Below, one piece after another: positions 1 to 9,797 of a stretch of 64,000 nt of DNA (positions within the stretch are counted from its first letter, which is position 1; the number at the start of each line of letters is the position of its first letter). This stretch comes from Brevibacterium permense (GTDB lineage: Bacteria; Actinomycetota; Actinomycetes; Actinomycetales; Brevibacteriaceae): contig NZ_JABSSX010000005.1 of assembly GCF_013280495.1 (NCBI RefSeq), positions 1 through 64,000 of the forward strand. Reading direction: 5' to 3'. Under the pieces are notes generated by a model that was not told where the DNA came from, did no database searches, and worked only from the letters and a program-made list of their open reading frames with translations. Both the position numbers and the translations under genes were made by a program.

Positions 1-84
1 CTCAACCGGCGGCCTCGTAAGGTTCTGGAGTACGCGACTCCTGCTGAGGTGCTCGCCGGCATCGTGATGGAAAACGTAGGATAA
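1..84 (+). CDS. IS30-family transposase, C-terminal end (truncated by window edge)
   Basis: The first 84 bases read in frame 1 to a TAA stop. The 27 visible residues begin LNRRPRKVLEYATPAEVL, which is the C-terminal signature of IS30-family DDE transposases (LNxRPRKxLxxxTPAEV). The catalytic domain lies upstream of the window. The last residues (GIVMENVG) are non-conserved. About 30 bp after the stop a stretch of the form GTGTTGCACTAGAACC resembles the terminal inverted repeat of such elements. Family assignment is by recognition of the terminal motif only; whether the full element is intact cannot be seen. Confidence 0.8.
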   Translation, partial: LNRRPRKVLEYATPAEVLAGIVMENVG

Positions 85-126
85 ACGCACCACGGTGTTG
101 CACTAGAACCCTGAGCCCGCCCGCCG
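85..126 (+). mobile_element. Probable right end of the IS30-type element
   Basis: The 42 bases after the transposase stop contain GTGTTGCACTAGAACC (about 92-108), resembling IS30-type terminal repeats that include a TGCAACA/TGTTGCA core. The element probably ends between 108 and 126, directly before a dispersed palindromic repeat that starts near 129. The left end is outside the window, so the repeat cannot be paired and the exact boundary and target duplication are unknown. Confidence 0.45.
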
Positions 127-128
127 GA

Positions 129-181
129 AAGTATCCGATGTCGACCTACATTCAGGCGCAAATGTCCGATTGCGACCTACT
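129..181. repeat. Dispersed hairpin repeat family I, degenerate copy
   Basis: Bases 129-153 match one arm of the perfect hairpin at 41639-41699 with two mismatches in 25 (shared core GTATCCGAT then CGACCTACATTC). A second, weaker unit (about 160-181, TCCGATTGCGACCTAC) follows in direct orientation. The copy abuts the IS30-type end, which suggests the insertion sequence landed at or near a pre-existing repeat. No gene is seen between 85 and 322. Confidence 0.6.
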
Positions 182-322
182 GTTTCGCCTGATGCCAGCC
201 GCGTGGGCAGATGCAGCGGGAGGAGGCGAGATGACAGCAAACCGGGAGAGCGCCGCCCCCGGGTCACCGCGTGCGGCGGTCAGGCAACGGGGTGGCCACG
301 CTCTCCCCTGACCGGCCGCGGG

Positions 323-835
323 TCAGACCCCGAATTCGGGGGCGAAGGCCAGGGCGCCCGCAGGCACTTCGCCGGCCAGCGGCATAGCCATGAGCGCCTC
401 ATCGGGGACGTCGACGTGCAGGGTGATGCCGAAGCCTGGAGCAGGGGTGAACCCGAAGCGCGGATAGTACTCAGCGTGACCGACGACGACGGCGAATGCC
501 TCACCACGGCGGGCCGCCTCGGCGAGGAGCGCTTCGATCACCGCGGTGCCTGCGCCGGTCCGTTGGTGCTCGGGTCACACGGAACAGGGCGCCAGGCAGA
601 CGCCTGGGGCCTCACCGACGAAGCATCGGGAAAGCATGGCGTGGGCGATGACCTCACCGTCGAGGACGCCGACGAACGACAGACCTTCGATCCCACTGCC
701 TGATGCGCGGAGGGCGTCGACGAGTTCTGCCTCGTCAACCTGGCCGAAAGCTGCCGCGGTCAGCGCGTGGATCGCGTCGATATCACCGGAAGCCTCTGGG
801 CGGACGGTGAACTGAGGTGCGGGAGGATTCGTCAC
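323..835 (-). pseudogene. GNAT-family N-acetyltransferase interrupted by an in-frame TGA
   Basis: The minus strand encodes a GNAT acetyltransferase of the YhbS-like type. The N-terminal half contains VRPEASGDIDAIHALTAAAF and GVLDGEVIAHAMLSRCFVG; the C-terminal half contains the acetyl-CoA loop PEHQRTGAGTAVIEALL and VVGHAEYYPRFGFTPAPG. Both halves are in the same frame and are separated only by a TGA at 575-577, just before the R/Q-x-x-G-x-G/A loop. Family members have one residue (usually D, H or S) there. No other lesion is visible, so this is a very recent nonsense mutation, a sequencing error, or stop readthrough. The start is placed at GTG 835; a longer reading from 928 would run into the argG promoter region. 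Expected product about 170 residues. Substrate unknown. Confidence 0.7.
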
Positions 836-905
836 CGTCTCACGATAGCAATCGGCGTGGCTGCCTCGGCGAGATTCGAGCGCCTCACACACCTCATTCA
901 CATAA

Positions 906-2387
<1,482 letters not shown>

Positions 2388-2468
2388 GGTCAGCCCAAAC
2401 CGAAGGTCCCCAGAACTTCCGGAGACACTGCGCAGCATGAGACTCGCGGCCTCCGGTTGAGAACAGAG

Positions 2469-2528
2469 AACGGCCGGCAGGCGCACTCCCCGATCATCGT
2501 GATCGACGGAGTCCGCCTGCCGGCCGTT
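2469..2528 (+). terminator. Terminator hairpin after argG
   Basis: A 15-bp perfect stem (2469-2483 with 2514-2528, core ACGGCCGGCAGGCG) is extended after one mismatch by 5 bp, with a further small stem in the loop. It ends in TTTC. It lies 80 bp after the argG stop, consistent with intrinsic termination. Confidence 0.75.
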
Positions 2529-2593
2529 TCGCATTCACCGCAAACTGCGGTACCTGTACCCGCAGGCGGCGGGGCCGTGGAAAGATTCATTCC

Positions 2594-3302
2594 ATGACTT
2601 CCGATTCCCGGAACCGGACCCACACCATCGCCGAGGCGGTCGACCGAGATCTGCGCGCCCGTGGCGGCAGCGAACGCGCCCAGAAGGAAAGGGCCTACCT
2701 CAAGAGCGAACTCCTCCATTACGGGGTGAGCGTGCCCGACACTCGTGCCGTCGTTCGGGCGGCACTGCGCACGGCGAAGCTCAGCCACGATGAGGTCATC
2801 GATCTCACCCGAACCCTCTGGGCCGCGCCGACTTCCTCGGACGACTCGGCCGGCAACGGCAACTCAACAGTCGCCGGGCCAGCAGGGCGCCCCACTCCCG
2901 TCCATGAACGGCGCGCCGCGGCCACGATGGTGCTCATACAGTCGAAGGACCGCCTCGGCGGCGGAGATGCGGATTTCATCGAGGGCCGGCTCCGCGAGGC
3001 GAAGACCTGGGCGCTCATCGACCCTCTGGCCGGGGATCTCATCGGGCCGTTGAGCGAACGGGATGCCGCTTTCGGCCCCGTCCTGGAGCGCTGAGCGAGC
3101 GATGAGGATTTCTGGATTCGCCTCGGCCCTGTTGGCGCACCTGGTCCCACTGCGACACGGCCGCGGCGACTTCGACAGGTTCTCCCGATTCGCCGATGCG
3201 ATGCTCGAGGAGAAGAAGTTCTTCATCCGCAAGGCCATCGGCTGGGTTCCACGCGATGACGTGTCTCACAGCTACCACCGACGGGCACCGAACGCCAGGT
3301 GA
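2594..3302 (+). pseudogene. DNA alkylation repair (AlkD/COG4912-type) protein, decayed
   Basis: Residues from ATG 2594 match the HEAT-repeat AlkD-like family: KERAYLKSELLHYGVSVPDTRAV and REAKTWALIDPLAGDLIGPL. The reading frame is broken by TGA at 3092-3094, where the family has tryptophan (LER-stop-ASDEDFWIR). Around 3122 a frame change (2-base loss or 1-base gain) is needed to continue into LLAHLVPLRHGRGDFDRFSRFADAMLEEKKFFIRKAIGWV in the third frame. After RDDVSHSYHRR the homology fades, so the C-terminal 30 or so residues are also lost. AlkD-like enzymes remove N3- and N7-alkylpurines; this copy cannot make the full protein. A nonsense change, a frameshift and 3' decay together indicate a true pseudogene rather than a single base-call error. 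Confidence 0.8.
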
Positions 3303-3531
3303 TATTTCCCTCGACCGAGGACGCTCTCAACGGCCGTTCTCGGGTCTACTCTTAGATCGGACCGCGAAGGATGGACAGGCCGACCACGGGCAGAGCGCCC
3401 GCCGCAGGAGAGCTGTCCTCCGTGGTCCCGCCGAACGCCGACGCCGTCGCTGATGCCGACCGCGAACGCCTCCGGCAGAACGCGAATTCCGACGGCGCTG
3501 GCGCATGCCGAACGAGAATCGAGGAACTCCA

Positions 3532-4998
3532 ATGCCCAGCAAGTCCAGCACGAAGACGCTGGAGACGGCCACGCCGAACCGCACTCGCGTGACGATGGTG
3601 TGGAAGATCGCAGCGATTCTGGCCCTCACGCTGATCATCTACTTCCTCCCGACTCCCGAGGGCGTCGACCCACGCGGAATGCACATGGCCGGAATCTTCG
3701 CCGGAACCATCCTCGGCCTCATCCTGCAGCCTCTGCCGACGGCATCGGTCGCGCTCATCGGGCTGGCCGCGGCCATGATCACCGGAACCATGGACACCAA
3801 GACCGAGGCGCTGCAGGGATTCGGAAACTCAACGATCTGGCTCATCGTGGCGGCCTTCTTCATCGCTGACGGCTTCCTGCTCACGGGCCTGGGACGCCGC
3901 ATCGCGCTGCTGTTCGTCTCCCTGCTCGGCAAGTCCTCCCTCGGCCTCTCCTACGGTATGGCCCTGACCGACTTGGTCCTCTCCCCCGCAACGCCGTCGA
4001 ACACGGCCCGAGCGGGCGGAGTCGTCTACCCCATCGTCAAATCACTGGCGACCGTCAACGATTCGCACCCGGCCAGCGACGAATCGCGGAAGAAGCTCGG
4101 CGCATATCTCTCGCTGACCTCGGTCCAGGTCAACACCATCACCTCGGCGATGTTCGTCACCGCCATGGCCGGCAACCCGCTGGCCGTGGGCTTCGCGGCC
4201 GACGCCGGCGTCAAGATCTCCTGGGGCACCTGGGCGCTGGCCGCGATCGTGCCCGGACTCGTCGCGCTCATCGTCATGCCGTGGGTCATGTCGAAGATCT
4301 ACCGGCCGGGCCTGTCACAGACCCCCGATGCTCCCGCCCACGCACGGCAGGAGCTGAAGGCGATCGGACCCATGAGCCGCGGTGAGTGGACCATGCTGAC
4401 GACCTTCGTCCTCCTGCTCATCCTGTGGGTGCTCGGCAGCACAATCGGAGTCGACGCGACCGCGGCAGCCTTCGTCGGCGTCGCGATCCTGCTCATCAGC
4501 AGGGTACTGACCTGGAAGGACATGGCGGCAAACAGCGGCGCCTGGTCGACGCTGATCTTCTTCTCGGTCCTGGTGGGCATGGCCACCCATCTCAACACCC
4601 TCGGCGTGATCGGGTGGATCGGCGACGAGGTCGCGGGGCTGGTCGGCGGGATGCCGTGGATCCTCGCCTTCGCCGTCCTCAGCCTCGTCTACTTCTACGT
4701 CCACTACCTCTTCGCGTCGAACACCGCCCAGATCGTCGCGATGTACTCCGTGTTCCTCGGCGCCGCGATCGCCACCGGCGCTCCCCCGCTGTTCGCGGCA
4801 CTGGCATTGGGCTTCATCGGCAACCTCATCGGCGGGCTCTCGCACTACGCCTCGGGACCTGCGGGCGTGATCTACGGCTCCGGCTACGTCACGACAGCCG
4901 AGTGGTTCAAGGTCGGCTTCCTCGCCTCCGTCGTCAACATTCTCATCTGGAGCCTCATCGGCGGCGGGTGGATGTCACTGCTCGGCATGTGGGGCTGA
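3532..4998 (+). CDS. DASS/SLC13-family anion permease (CitT-like)
   Basis: This is a multi-span inner-membrane carrier of the divalent anion:Na+ symporter family, which moves di- and tricarboxylates or related anions. The product (488 residues from ATG 3532) has about 12 hydrophobic segments and the family signature SPATPSNTARAGGVVYP near residues 152-168, a second SNTA motif (YLFASNTAQIVAMYS) in the C-terminal half, and the loop GFGNSTIWLIVAAFF. The length is typical. ATG 3532 is chosen over ATG 3505 because GAGGAAC lies at the right distance before it. Close relatives include CitT, TtdT and the plant 2-oxoglutarate/malate translocator. Succinate, malate, citrate or tartrate are possible substrates; none is supported by neighbours. 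The 229 bases before it contain only the tail of the decayed alkylation gene and no recognised gene. Confidence 0.85.
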   Translation: MPSKSSTKTLETATPNRTRVTMVWKIAAILALTLIIYFLPTPEGVDPRGMHMAGIFAGTILGLILQPLPTASVALIGLAAAMITGTMDTKTEALQGFGNSTIWLIVAAFFIADGFLLTGLGRRIALLFVSLLGKSSLGLSYGMALTDLVLSPATPSNTARAGGVVYPIVKSLATVNDSHPASDESRKKLGAYLSLTSVQVNTITSAMFVTAMAGNPLAVGFAADAGVKISWGTWALAAIVPGLVALIVMPWVMSKIYRPGLSQTPDAPAHARQELKAIGPMSRGEWTMLTTFVLLLILWVLGSTIGVDATAAAFVGVAILLISRVLTWKDMAANSGAWSTLIFFSVLVGMATHLNTLGVIGWIGDEVAGLVGGMPWILAFAVLSLVYFYVHYLFASNTAQIVAMYSVFLGAAIATGAPPLFAALALGFIGNLIGGLSHYASGPAGVIYGSGYVTTAEWFKVGFLASVVNILIWSLIGGGWMSLLGMWG

Positions 4999-5077
4999 TC
5001 ACCTCGCCGAGGCGGCCTCCCGCCCGCTCTGGCAGCCGAGTAGGCCGGTGTTCGCTGACGCTCAGTCAGTGTGCCAG

Positions 5078-5791
5078 CTACCGCACCCCGCCACTGCGGA
5101 CCGGCGGATGGCCGGGCAGCTGGTTGGCCGCATCCTCGGGGTTGCCAGTGAGCTCGACGACGCCTCGTGCAACGGCCGCCTCGGCCAGCTGCGGATATCC
5201 CGCCGCCGAGGCGGTCCTGGCGATGGCATCGATCGCCGACTTCGCGGGCTGCCGCCCGGTCCCGGCGAACCAGATCCAACGGCCGTCGATCGACCGCGGA
5301 ATCGGGTCGAGCGCAAGAGTGAAGCGCCTGCGTCCACGTCTGGCATCCTCGGCCGAGCAGGCGACGAAGTGGACACCGCTCTTCGTCCACCAGGACGCTC
5401 GCAGCGTCGACTGCGCTATTTGCCCCTGCAGTCCGACCTCTTTGAGATATCTGTTCGCACCAGCGACCCCGGCAATGCTGCCGGGCGTGATCTGCTGATA
5501 GGGAATGGCGTAGGGACGAATGCCAGGAGCAGTGGATCCGACAAGTATCCCGCGCTCACAGACGATGAGTCGCTCACCCGAGAGATAGAGAAGGATCAGA
5601 CCGAACATCACCGCGAAGATGATGCCCGGAGCAACCGCCAGCATTGGCGTCTCCCCCGGGTTGATGAATGTCAGAGCTGTGAAGAGCACCCACCCGAGGA
5701 CGAATGCCGTCACGGTCTTCGGCCCCGGGCGGTCGGCGAAGACGTCGATGACCTCACCGAGCTCCTCACGGTGGCGACGGGCCCTTCTCAT
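5078..5791 (-). CDS. Unrecognised membrane-anchored protein
   Basis: The product (237 residues from ATG 5791) has a basic N-terminus (MRRARRHREEL), two adjacent membrane segments (about residues 26-46, VTAFVLGWVLFTALTF, and 50-70, MLAVAPGIIFAVMFGLILLYL), then a soluble region of about 160 residues. That region starts SGERLIVCERGILVGSTAPGIRPYAIPYQQI, which resembles the start of bacterial PH-like (bPH) domains that sit behind two membrane helices. No catalytic motif is seen. It is convergent with the permease gene. A TTG at 5803 is an alternative start. Function unknown; the PH-like reading is an inference. Confidence 0.6.
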   Translation of the reverse strand: MRRARRHREELGEVIDVFADRPGPKTVTAFVLGWVLFTALTFINPGETPMLAVAPGIIFAVMFGLILLYLSGERLIVCERGILVGSTAPGIRPYAIPYQQITPGSIAGVAGANRYLKEVGLQGQIAQSTLRASWWTKSGVHFVACSAEDARRGRRRFTLALDPIPRSIDGRWIWFAGTGRQPAKSAIDAIARTASAAGYPQLAEAAVARGVVELTGNPEDAANQLPGHPPVRSGGVR

Positions 5792-5855
5792 CTCAGCACC
5801 CAACAGAATCCAACCTTCGGATCAACGCCCGGATAATCCTGACTCCGGGGCACAC

Positions 5856-5895
5856 GAAAAAGTCCCTCACCAGCAATCCTGCCAGGTGAGGGACT
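5856..5895 (-). terminator. Intrinsic terminator of tRNA-Arg
   Basis: An 11-bp perfect stem (AGTCCCTCACC, 5861-5871, with 5885-5895) is followed on the minus strand by five T residues. It lies 10 bp beyond the 3' end of the minus-strand tRNA, as expected for its terminator. Confidence 0.85.
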
Positions 5896-5904
5896 CTCGT
5901 TCTG

Positions 5905-5977
5905 TGCGCCACGAGGGATTCGAACCCCCAACCTTCTGATCCGTAGTCAGATGCTCTATCCGTTGAGCTAGTGGCGC
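5905..5977 (-). tRNA. tRNA-Arg (anticodon ACG)
   Basis: The minus strand folds as a complete cloverleaf. The acceptor stem is GCGCCAC with GTGGCGC, the D-arm contains AGCTCAACGGATAGAGC, the anticodon loop CTACGGA gives ACG, and the T-arm contains GGGTTCGAATCCC. The discriminator base is A. The CCA end is not encoded. ACG (modified to ICG) reads CGU, CGC and CGA. Confidence 0.95.
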
Positions 5978-6355
5978 ATGTCGCTCGGACTCTCGCCCTG
6001 CAACTCGAACAACTATACACACCAGATTCGCCGAAGCTCAAATCGCACCCACGTGCGCTTCGCCACATTCGCACTCACGGTCAGAGCCGCCTCGGCGAAC
6101 GGGGATGAAATCGCAGATTTCAGCCGTCGCTCATTGGTGAAACAAACCGTCAATCACTTGAAACAACACGGCATTCACTTGCTGTGTTTGCGTCAATCAC
6201 CCTCTGGCTGTGATCCAATGCACATCTTCGAGTGACCGAAACCAGGGATTTCAGCGCATGCCCCCATCCTACGGTGGATATGTACCAACCGCTCGACGGA
6301 CGCCAGCCGCCTGAGACGAGACCCCACACACACACGACCCACCAGGAGACCACTC
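5978..6355 (+). promoter_or_regulatory. Long pckG upstream region with paired CGTCAATCAC boxes
   Basis: This 378-base stretch has no convincing gene. The decamer CGTCAATCAC occurs twice in direct orientation (6148-6157 and 6191-6200), 43 bp apart, about four helical turns. Related AT-rich blocks lie between them (GAAACAAACC, TTGAAACAACACGG). One copy of the window-wide motif CCGCCTCGGCGA is at 6087-6098. PEP carboxykinase genes are typically controlled by carbon source, so the paired boxes are candidate sites for a regulator or activator; this is inference from spacing and repetition. Confidence 0.4.
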
Positions 6356-8188
6356 ATGACTGTCCTCGACCATGATGTCGTCGCTGACCAGCTGAAGAAC
6401 GCACCGACCGAGAACAAGTCAGTGCTCTCGTTCGTCAGCCGGATCGCAGCCCTGACCACCCCGGACGACATCGTCTGGATCGATGGTTCCGACGCACAGA
6501 AGAACGAGATCGCTGAGAAGCTCGTCGAAGCCGGCACCATCCAGCGCGTCAACGGGACCAAGGACTCCTACTACGCGGCCTCCGACCCCGAGGACGTCGC
6601 CCGCGTCGAGGGCCGGACCTACATCTGCTCCGAAGACGAGAAGGATGCCGGTCCACTCAACAACTGGGTCGCTCCCGCGGAGATGAAGGAAACGCTCAAC
6701 GGTCTGTTCGAGGGTTCGATGCGCGGACGCACCATGTACGTCATCCCCTTCGTCATGGGCCACGCCGAGGCGGACCAGCCGATGTTCGGCATCGAGGTCA
6801 CCGATTCGGCCTACGTCGTCCTCTCCATGCTCGTCATGGCTCGCTCGGGCAAGTACGCCCTCGATGCGATCGACGCACAGGACGCGAAGTTCGTCGAGTG
6901 CGTCCACTCCGTCGGCGCTCCGCTGGAAGAGGGACAGGAAGACGTCGCCTGGCCCTGCAACACCACCAAGTACATCACCCACTTCCCCGAGGATCGCGCC
7001 ATCTGGTCCTTCGGCTCCGGCTACGGCGGCAACGCGCTGCTGGGCAAGAAGTGCTACGCACTGCGCATCGCCTCCGCAATCGCCCGGGACGAAGGCTGGC
7101 TGGCCGAGCACATGCTCATCCTCAAGCTGACGAACCCCGAAGGAGTCGTCAAGTACGTCGCCGCCGCATTCCCCTCGGCCTGCGGCAAGACGAACCTCGC
7201 CATGATCGAACCGACCATCCCCGGCTGGAAAGCCGAGACCCTCGGTGACGACATCGCATGGATGCGCTTCGGCGAAGACGGCCAGCTCTACGCCGTCAAC
7301 CCCGAATTCGGACTCTTCGGAGTCGCCCCGGGCACCGGTTACACCACGAACCCGACCGCGATGCGCGCCATCGAGGCAGGCGGCAACATCTTCACCAACG
7401 TCGCGCTGACCGACGACGGTGACGTGTGGTGGGAAGGCAAGACCGATGAGACACCTGCCCACCTCACCGACTGGAGGGGCAACGACTGGACTCCCGAGTC
7501 CGACACCCCCGCGGCTCACCCGAACTCGCGTTTCTGCACCCCGATCGCGAACGTGCCGACCCTGGCTCCCGAGTGGACCAACCCGAACGGTGTGCCGATC
7601 TCGGCCATCCTCTTCGGCGGTCGCCGCAAGACCACGATGCCGCTCGTGACCGAGACCCAGGACTGGACCCATGGTGTGTTCATGGGTTCGGTGCTCTCCT
7701 CGGAGACCACCGCGGCTGCCACGGGTGCCGTCGGCGTCGTCCGCCGTGATCCCATGGCGATGCGTCCGTTCATCGGCTACAACGTCGGTGACTACCTGCA
7801 GCACTGGATCAACATCGGCAACACCGAGGGCGCTCAGCTGCCGAAGATCTTCTACGTCAACTGGTTCCGCCGCGACGACGACAACTCGTTCCTGTGGCCC
7901 GGATTCTCCGAGAACTCACGTGTTCTCAAGTGGGTCTTCGAGCGCGTCACCGGCACCGCCGATGCTCAGGAATCCCCGCTCGGCCTCACCCCGGTCGAAG
8001 GCGGCCTGGACACCGAGGGCCTCGACTTCACCGACGAGCAGCTCCGCAAGGCTCTCGCCATCAAGCCCGAAGAGTGGGAGACCGAACTCGGCCTCATCGA
8101 GGAATGGTACGCCGAGCTCGGCGATTCGGTTCCGGCCGAACTCCGCGCCGAGGTCGACAACCTCCGCGAGCGCCTCGGCCTCGCCTGA
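6356..8188 (+). CDS. pckG: Phosphoenolpyruvate carboxykinase (GTP)
   Basis: The enzyme converts oxaloacetate and GTP to phosphoenolpyruvate, CO2 and GDP, the entry step of gluconeogenesis, in the cytosol. The 610-residue product has the usual length of the GTP-dependent class. The kinase-1a (P-loop-like) motif [13 protein letters not shown] is near residues 270-283, with the catalytic cysteine in [20 protein letters not shown] and the guanine-binding region [19 protein letters not shown] are also present. The ATG is preceded by AGGAG at good spacing. The gene is monocistronic, with a long regulated-looking leader and its own terminator. Confidence 0.97.
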   Translation: MTVLDHDVVADQLKNAPTENKSVLSFVSRIAALTTPDDIVWIDGSDAQKNEIAEKLVEAGTIQRVNGTKDSYYAASDPEDVARVEGRTYICSEDEKDAGPLNNWVAPAEMKETLNGLFEGSMRGRTMYVIPFVMGHAEADQPMFGIEVTDSAYVVLSMLVMARSGKYALDAIDAQDAKFVECVHSVGAPLEEGQEDVAWPCNTTKYITHFPEDRAIWSFGSGYGGNALLGKKCYALRIASAIARDEGWLAEHMLILKLTNPEGVVKYVAAAFPSACGKTNLAMIEPTIPGWKAETLGDDIAWMRFGEDGQLYAVNPEFGLFGVAPGTGYTTNPTAMRAIEAGGNIFTNVALTDDGDVWWEGKTDETPAHLTDWRGNDWTPESDTPAAHPNSRFCTPIANVPTLAPEWTNPNGVPISAILFGGRRKTTMPLVTETQDWTHGVFMGSVLSSETTAAATGAVGVVRRDPMAMRPFIGYNVGDYLQHWINIGNTEGAQLPKIFYVNWFRRDDDNSFLWPGFSENSRVLKWVFERVTGTADAQESPLGLTPVEGGLDTEGLDFTDEQLRKALAIKPEEWETELGLIEEWYAELGDSVPAELRAEVDNLRERLGLA

Positions 8189-8269
8189 GCCGTTCGGCTG
8201 AGTTGCTCGGCTGTGTGGCTAGCCTGAGCTGCCTGGCTTCATCGCTGACTGTCTGAGCCGTCCGTTCAT

Positions 8270-8312
8270 CGACAATCCCCCAACCGCCGCCGAGGTGGTT
8301 GGGGGATTGTCG
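8270..8312 (+). terminator. Terminator hairpin after pckG
   Basis: CGACAATCCCCCAACC (8270-8285) pairs perfectly with its complement at 8297-8312; the loop contains a near-copy of the CGCCGAGGCGG motif. It lies 81 bp after the pckG stop and between converging genes, so it may act in both directions. Confidence 0.8.
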
Positions 8313-8399
8313 TATTTCGTTGCGGGTGCGCGTTCGACCGTTTGGGCCCGCCGCTGATCCGTCAGTGCCTCCGGGATGTAGGGCCGAAGCCGCGCAGAC

Positions 8400-9062
8400 T
8401 CAGCGATGCGCCGTCTGCGCCACATGAACCTCACGAAGAAATACCAAGACATCACGCGGTTTCGCTTTGAGCTCCCTCAACACGCGATAGGTGACTTCCT
8501 CAGGCTTCCTTGGCTTGCCGATCAGTGCGTTCTGATGAACGGTCGCCCCGCGGGCGGTGATCGTCACGAACAGGGCGTCCGGAAGCGGGTACTTCCTCCA
8601 CTCGAACTCTCCCCCGATGTCGACGACGCCTGACCACGGCGTTGGGAACTGCCTGACCCGCCCGCCAGGCTTCCACCATGAGGACTCCACGCCCCATCTC
8701 GACACGACGAACTGTGGTCGCACAAAGGGAAAGACAAAAGTCCACAACAGCGCTCCGACGCCGAACAACGCCAAACCGATGGCGAAGACCACAAGGAAGA
8801 AGAACACCAGCCACCCGCCGAAGCCAGGGGACATCGGGTTCCACGTCGAGGCGGGGGTGACGGCGAAGGTGAGGATGATCGCTCCGACGAACAGCCAACA
8901 GACGAGCGCGAGAGCGAATATCTTGAACAGGTTCGTCTTCAGCACGACGCATCCATCGCGCCGCATCGCCGCATGCCATTGGTCGATACGGCGGCGGTCG
9001 GCTTTGGCGACCTCCTTCTGCAGATCGGCGAAGTATCGAGTGTTGCGCGCCGGAGTTCTCAC
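8400..9062 (-). CDS. Unrecognised membrane protein with C-terminal soluble domain
   Basis: The 220-residue product has a charged N-terminus with a short helix (RYFADLQKEVAKADRRRIDQ), two membrane segments (about residues 46-68, IFALALVCWLFVGAIILTF, and 84-112, WLVFFFLVVFAIGLALFGVG) and a tryptophan-rich soluble C-terminal domain (VSRWGVESSWWKPGGRVRQF, then WSGVVDIGGEFEWRKYPLPD). The organisation, two helices then a beta-rich soluble domain, resembles that of the protein at 5078-5791, but no sequence relation is evident. No motif identifies a function. The GTG at 9062 is only one possible start; no strong ribosome-binding site is visible. Confidence 0.55.
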   Translation of the reverse strand: MRTPARNTRYFADLQKEVAKADRRRIDQWHAAMRRDGCVVLKTNLFKIFALALVCWLFVGAIILTFAVTPASTWNPMSPGFGGWLVFFFLVVFAIGLALFGVGALLWTFVFPFVRPQFVVSRWGVESSWWKPGGRVRQFPTPWSGVVDIGGEFEWRKYPLPDALFVTITARGATVHQNALIGKPRKPEEVTYRVLRELKAKPRDVLVFLREVHVAQTAHR

Positions 9063-9563
9063 ACCACGAGTCTAAGCTGAGGCGCAAGAGTCTTAGGAAA
9101 GCCACCCGCAGCTGCTTTCACTGAGCCGCCCCCCGTTTCCAACGCTCGGGTATCCCGCACCGTCGGCGGCACAGCCATCTGGCAGTGGCGCTTCCTCTCG
9201 TGACGCAGGGATGCTCCATGCACATGGCCTGGAGCATCCCTCACCGTTGCAGTCGCTAAGCACCGGTGGGAGCAAAACACCGTCGCGGCGGCACGTTGCA
9301 CCGTTGCAGCTGTAGGCACAGCCACTAAGGGCGAGGGATGGTGCGCTAGAGGTTGTACGTGACGCTACCGGTGAGTGATGGTCGCCCAAAAGCAGCTGCC
9401 GACGGCAAGCGATCGCCGCCCGAGCCGTCACGCGGGGATCAGCCAGAGAGCTCAGGCGAATACTTCAGACACGACACATGGCCCGCAGCACGGAGGCGTC
9501 AGGCGGTCGTCGCCCGAGGCGTCAAGCGGCGTCGGAAGCGCCAGGCGGTCGGCGCCCGAAGTG
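9063..9563. other. 501-base intergenic stretch with one hairpin and imperfect repeats
   Basis: No gene is recognised. A perfect 11-bp stem (GGGATGCTCCA at 9208-9218 with 9230-9240) looks like a terminator or small structured RNA element. Near 9490-9580 the sequence is made of imperfect direct repeats with GTCAGGCGGTCGTCGCCCGA-like units about 40 bp apart. Open frames crossing this region have no recognisable product. Confidence 0.4.
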
Positions 9564-9797
9564 TCAGGCGCCGTGGAGGGCCGGGACGATGAGGTAGACG
9601 CCGAGCAGCACGACTGCTCCGCAGATTCCGAAGACCGTCCAGTAGGCGACCGGCAGCCCTGCGCTGCTGCGGCCCTCGTCGACCCGATCGAGATGTGTCG
9701 CGCGCATCCTCACTCCGACGGAGAACAGCGTGATGACGATGATGGCCGAGACCCAGGTCGCGGCCGCAACGATGGCGAACGAACTCCACTCGATCAT
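9564..9797 (-). CDS. Small two-helix membrane protein downstream of pit
   Basis: The 77-residue product has two hydrophobic helices (about residues 5-27 and 51-72) joined by a charged loop (VRMRATHLDRVDEGRSSAG). Its ATG overlaps the stop of the phosphate transporter gene by 4 bp (ATGA), indicating translational coupling. Small membrane proteins in this position often accompany Pit transporters in actinobacteria and may be accessory subunits. No domain name can be assigned from the sequence alone. Confidence 0.7.
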   Translation of the reverse strand: MIEWSSFAIVAAATWVSAIIVITLFSVGVRMRATHLDRVDEGRSSAGLPVAYWTVFGICGAVVLLGVYLIVPALHGA

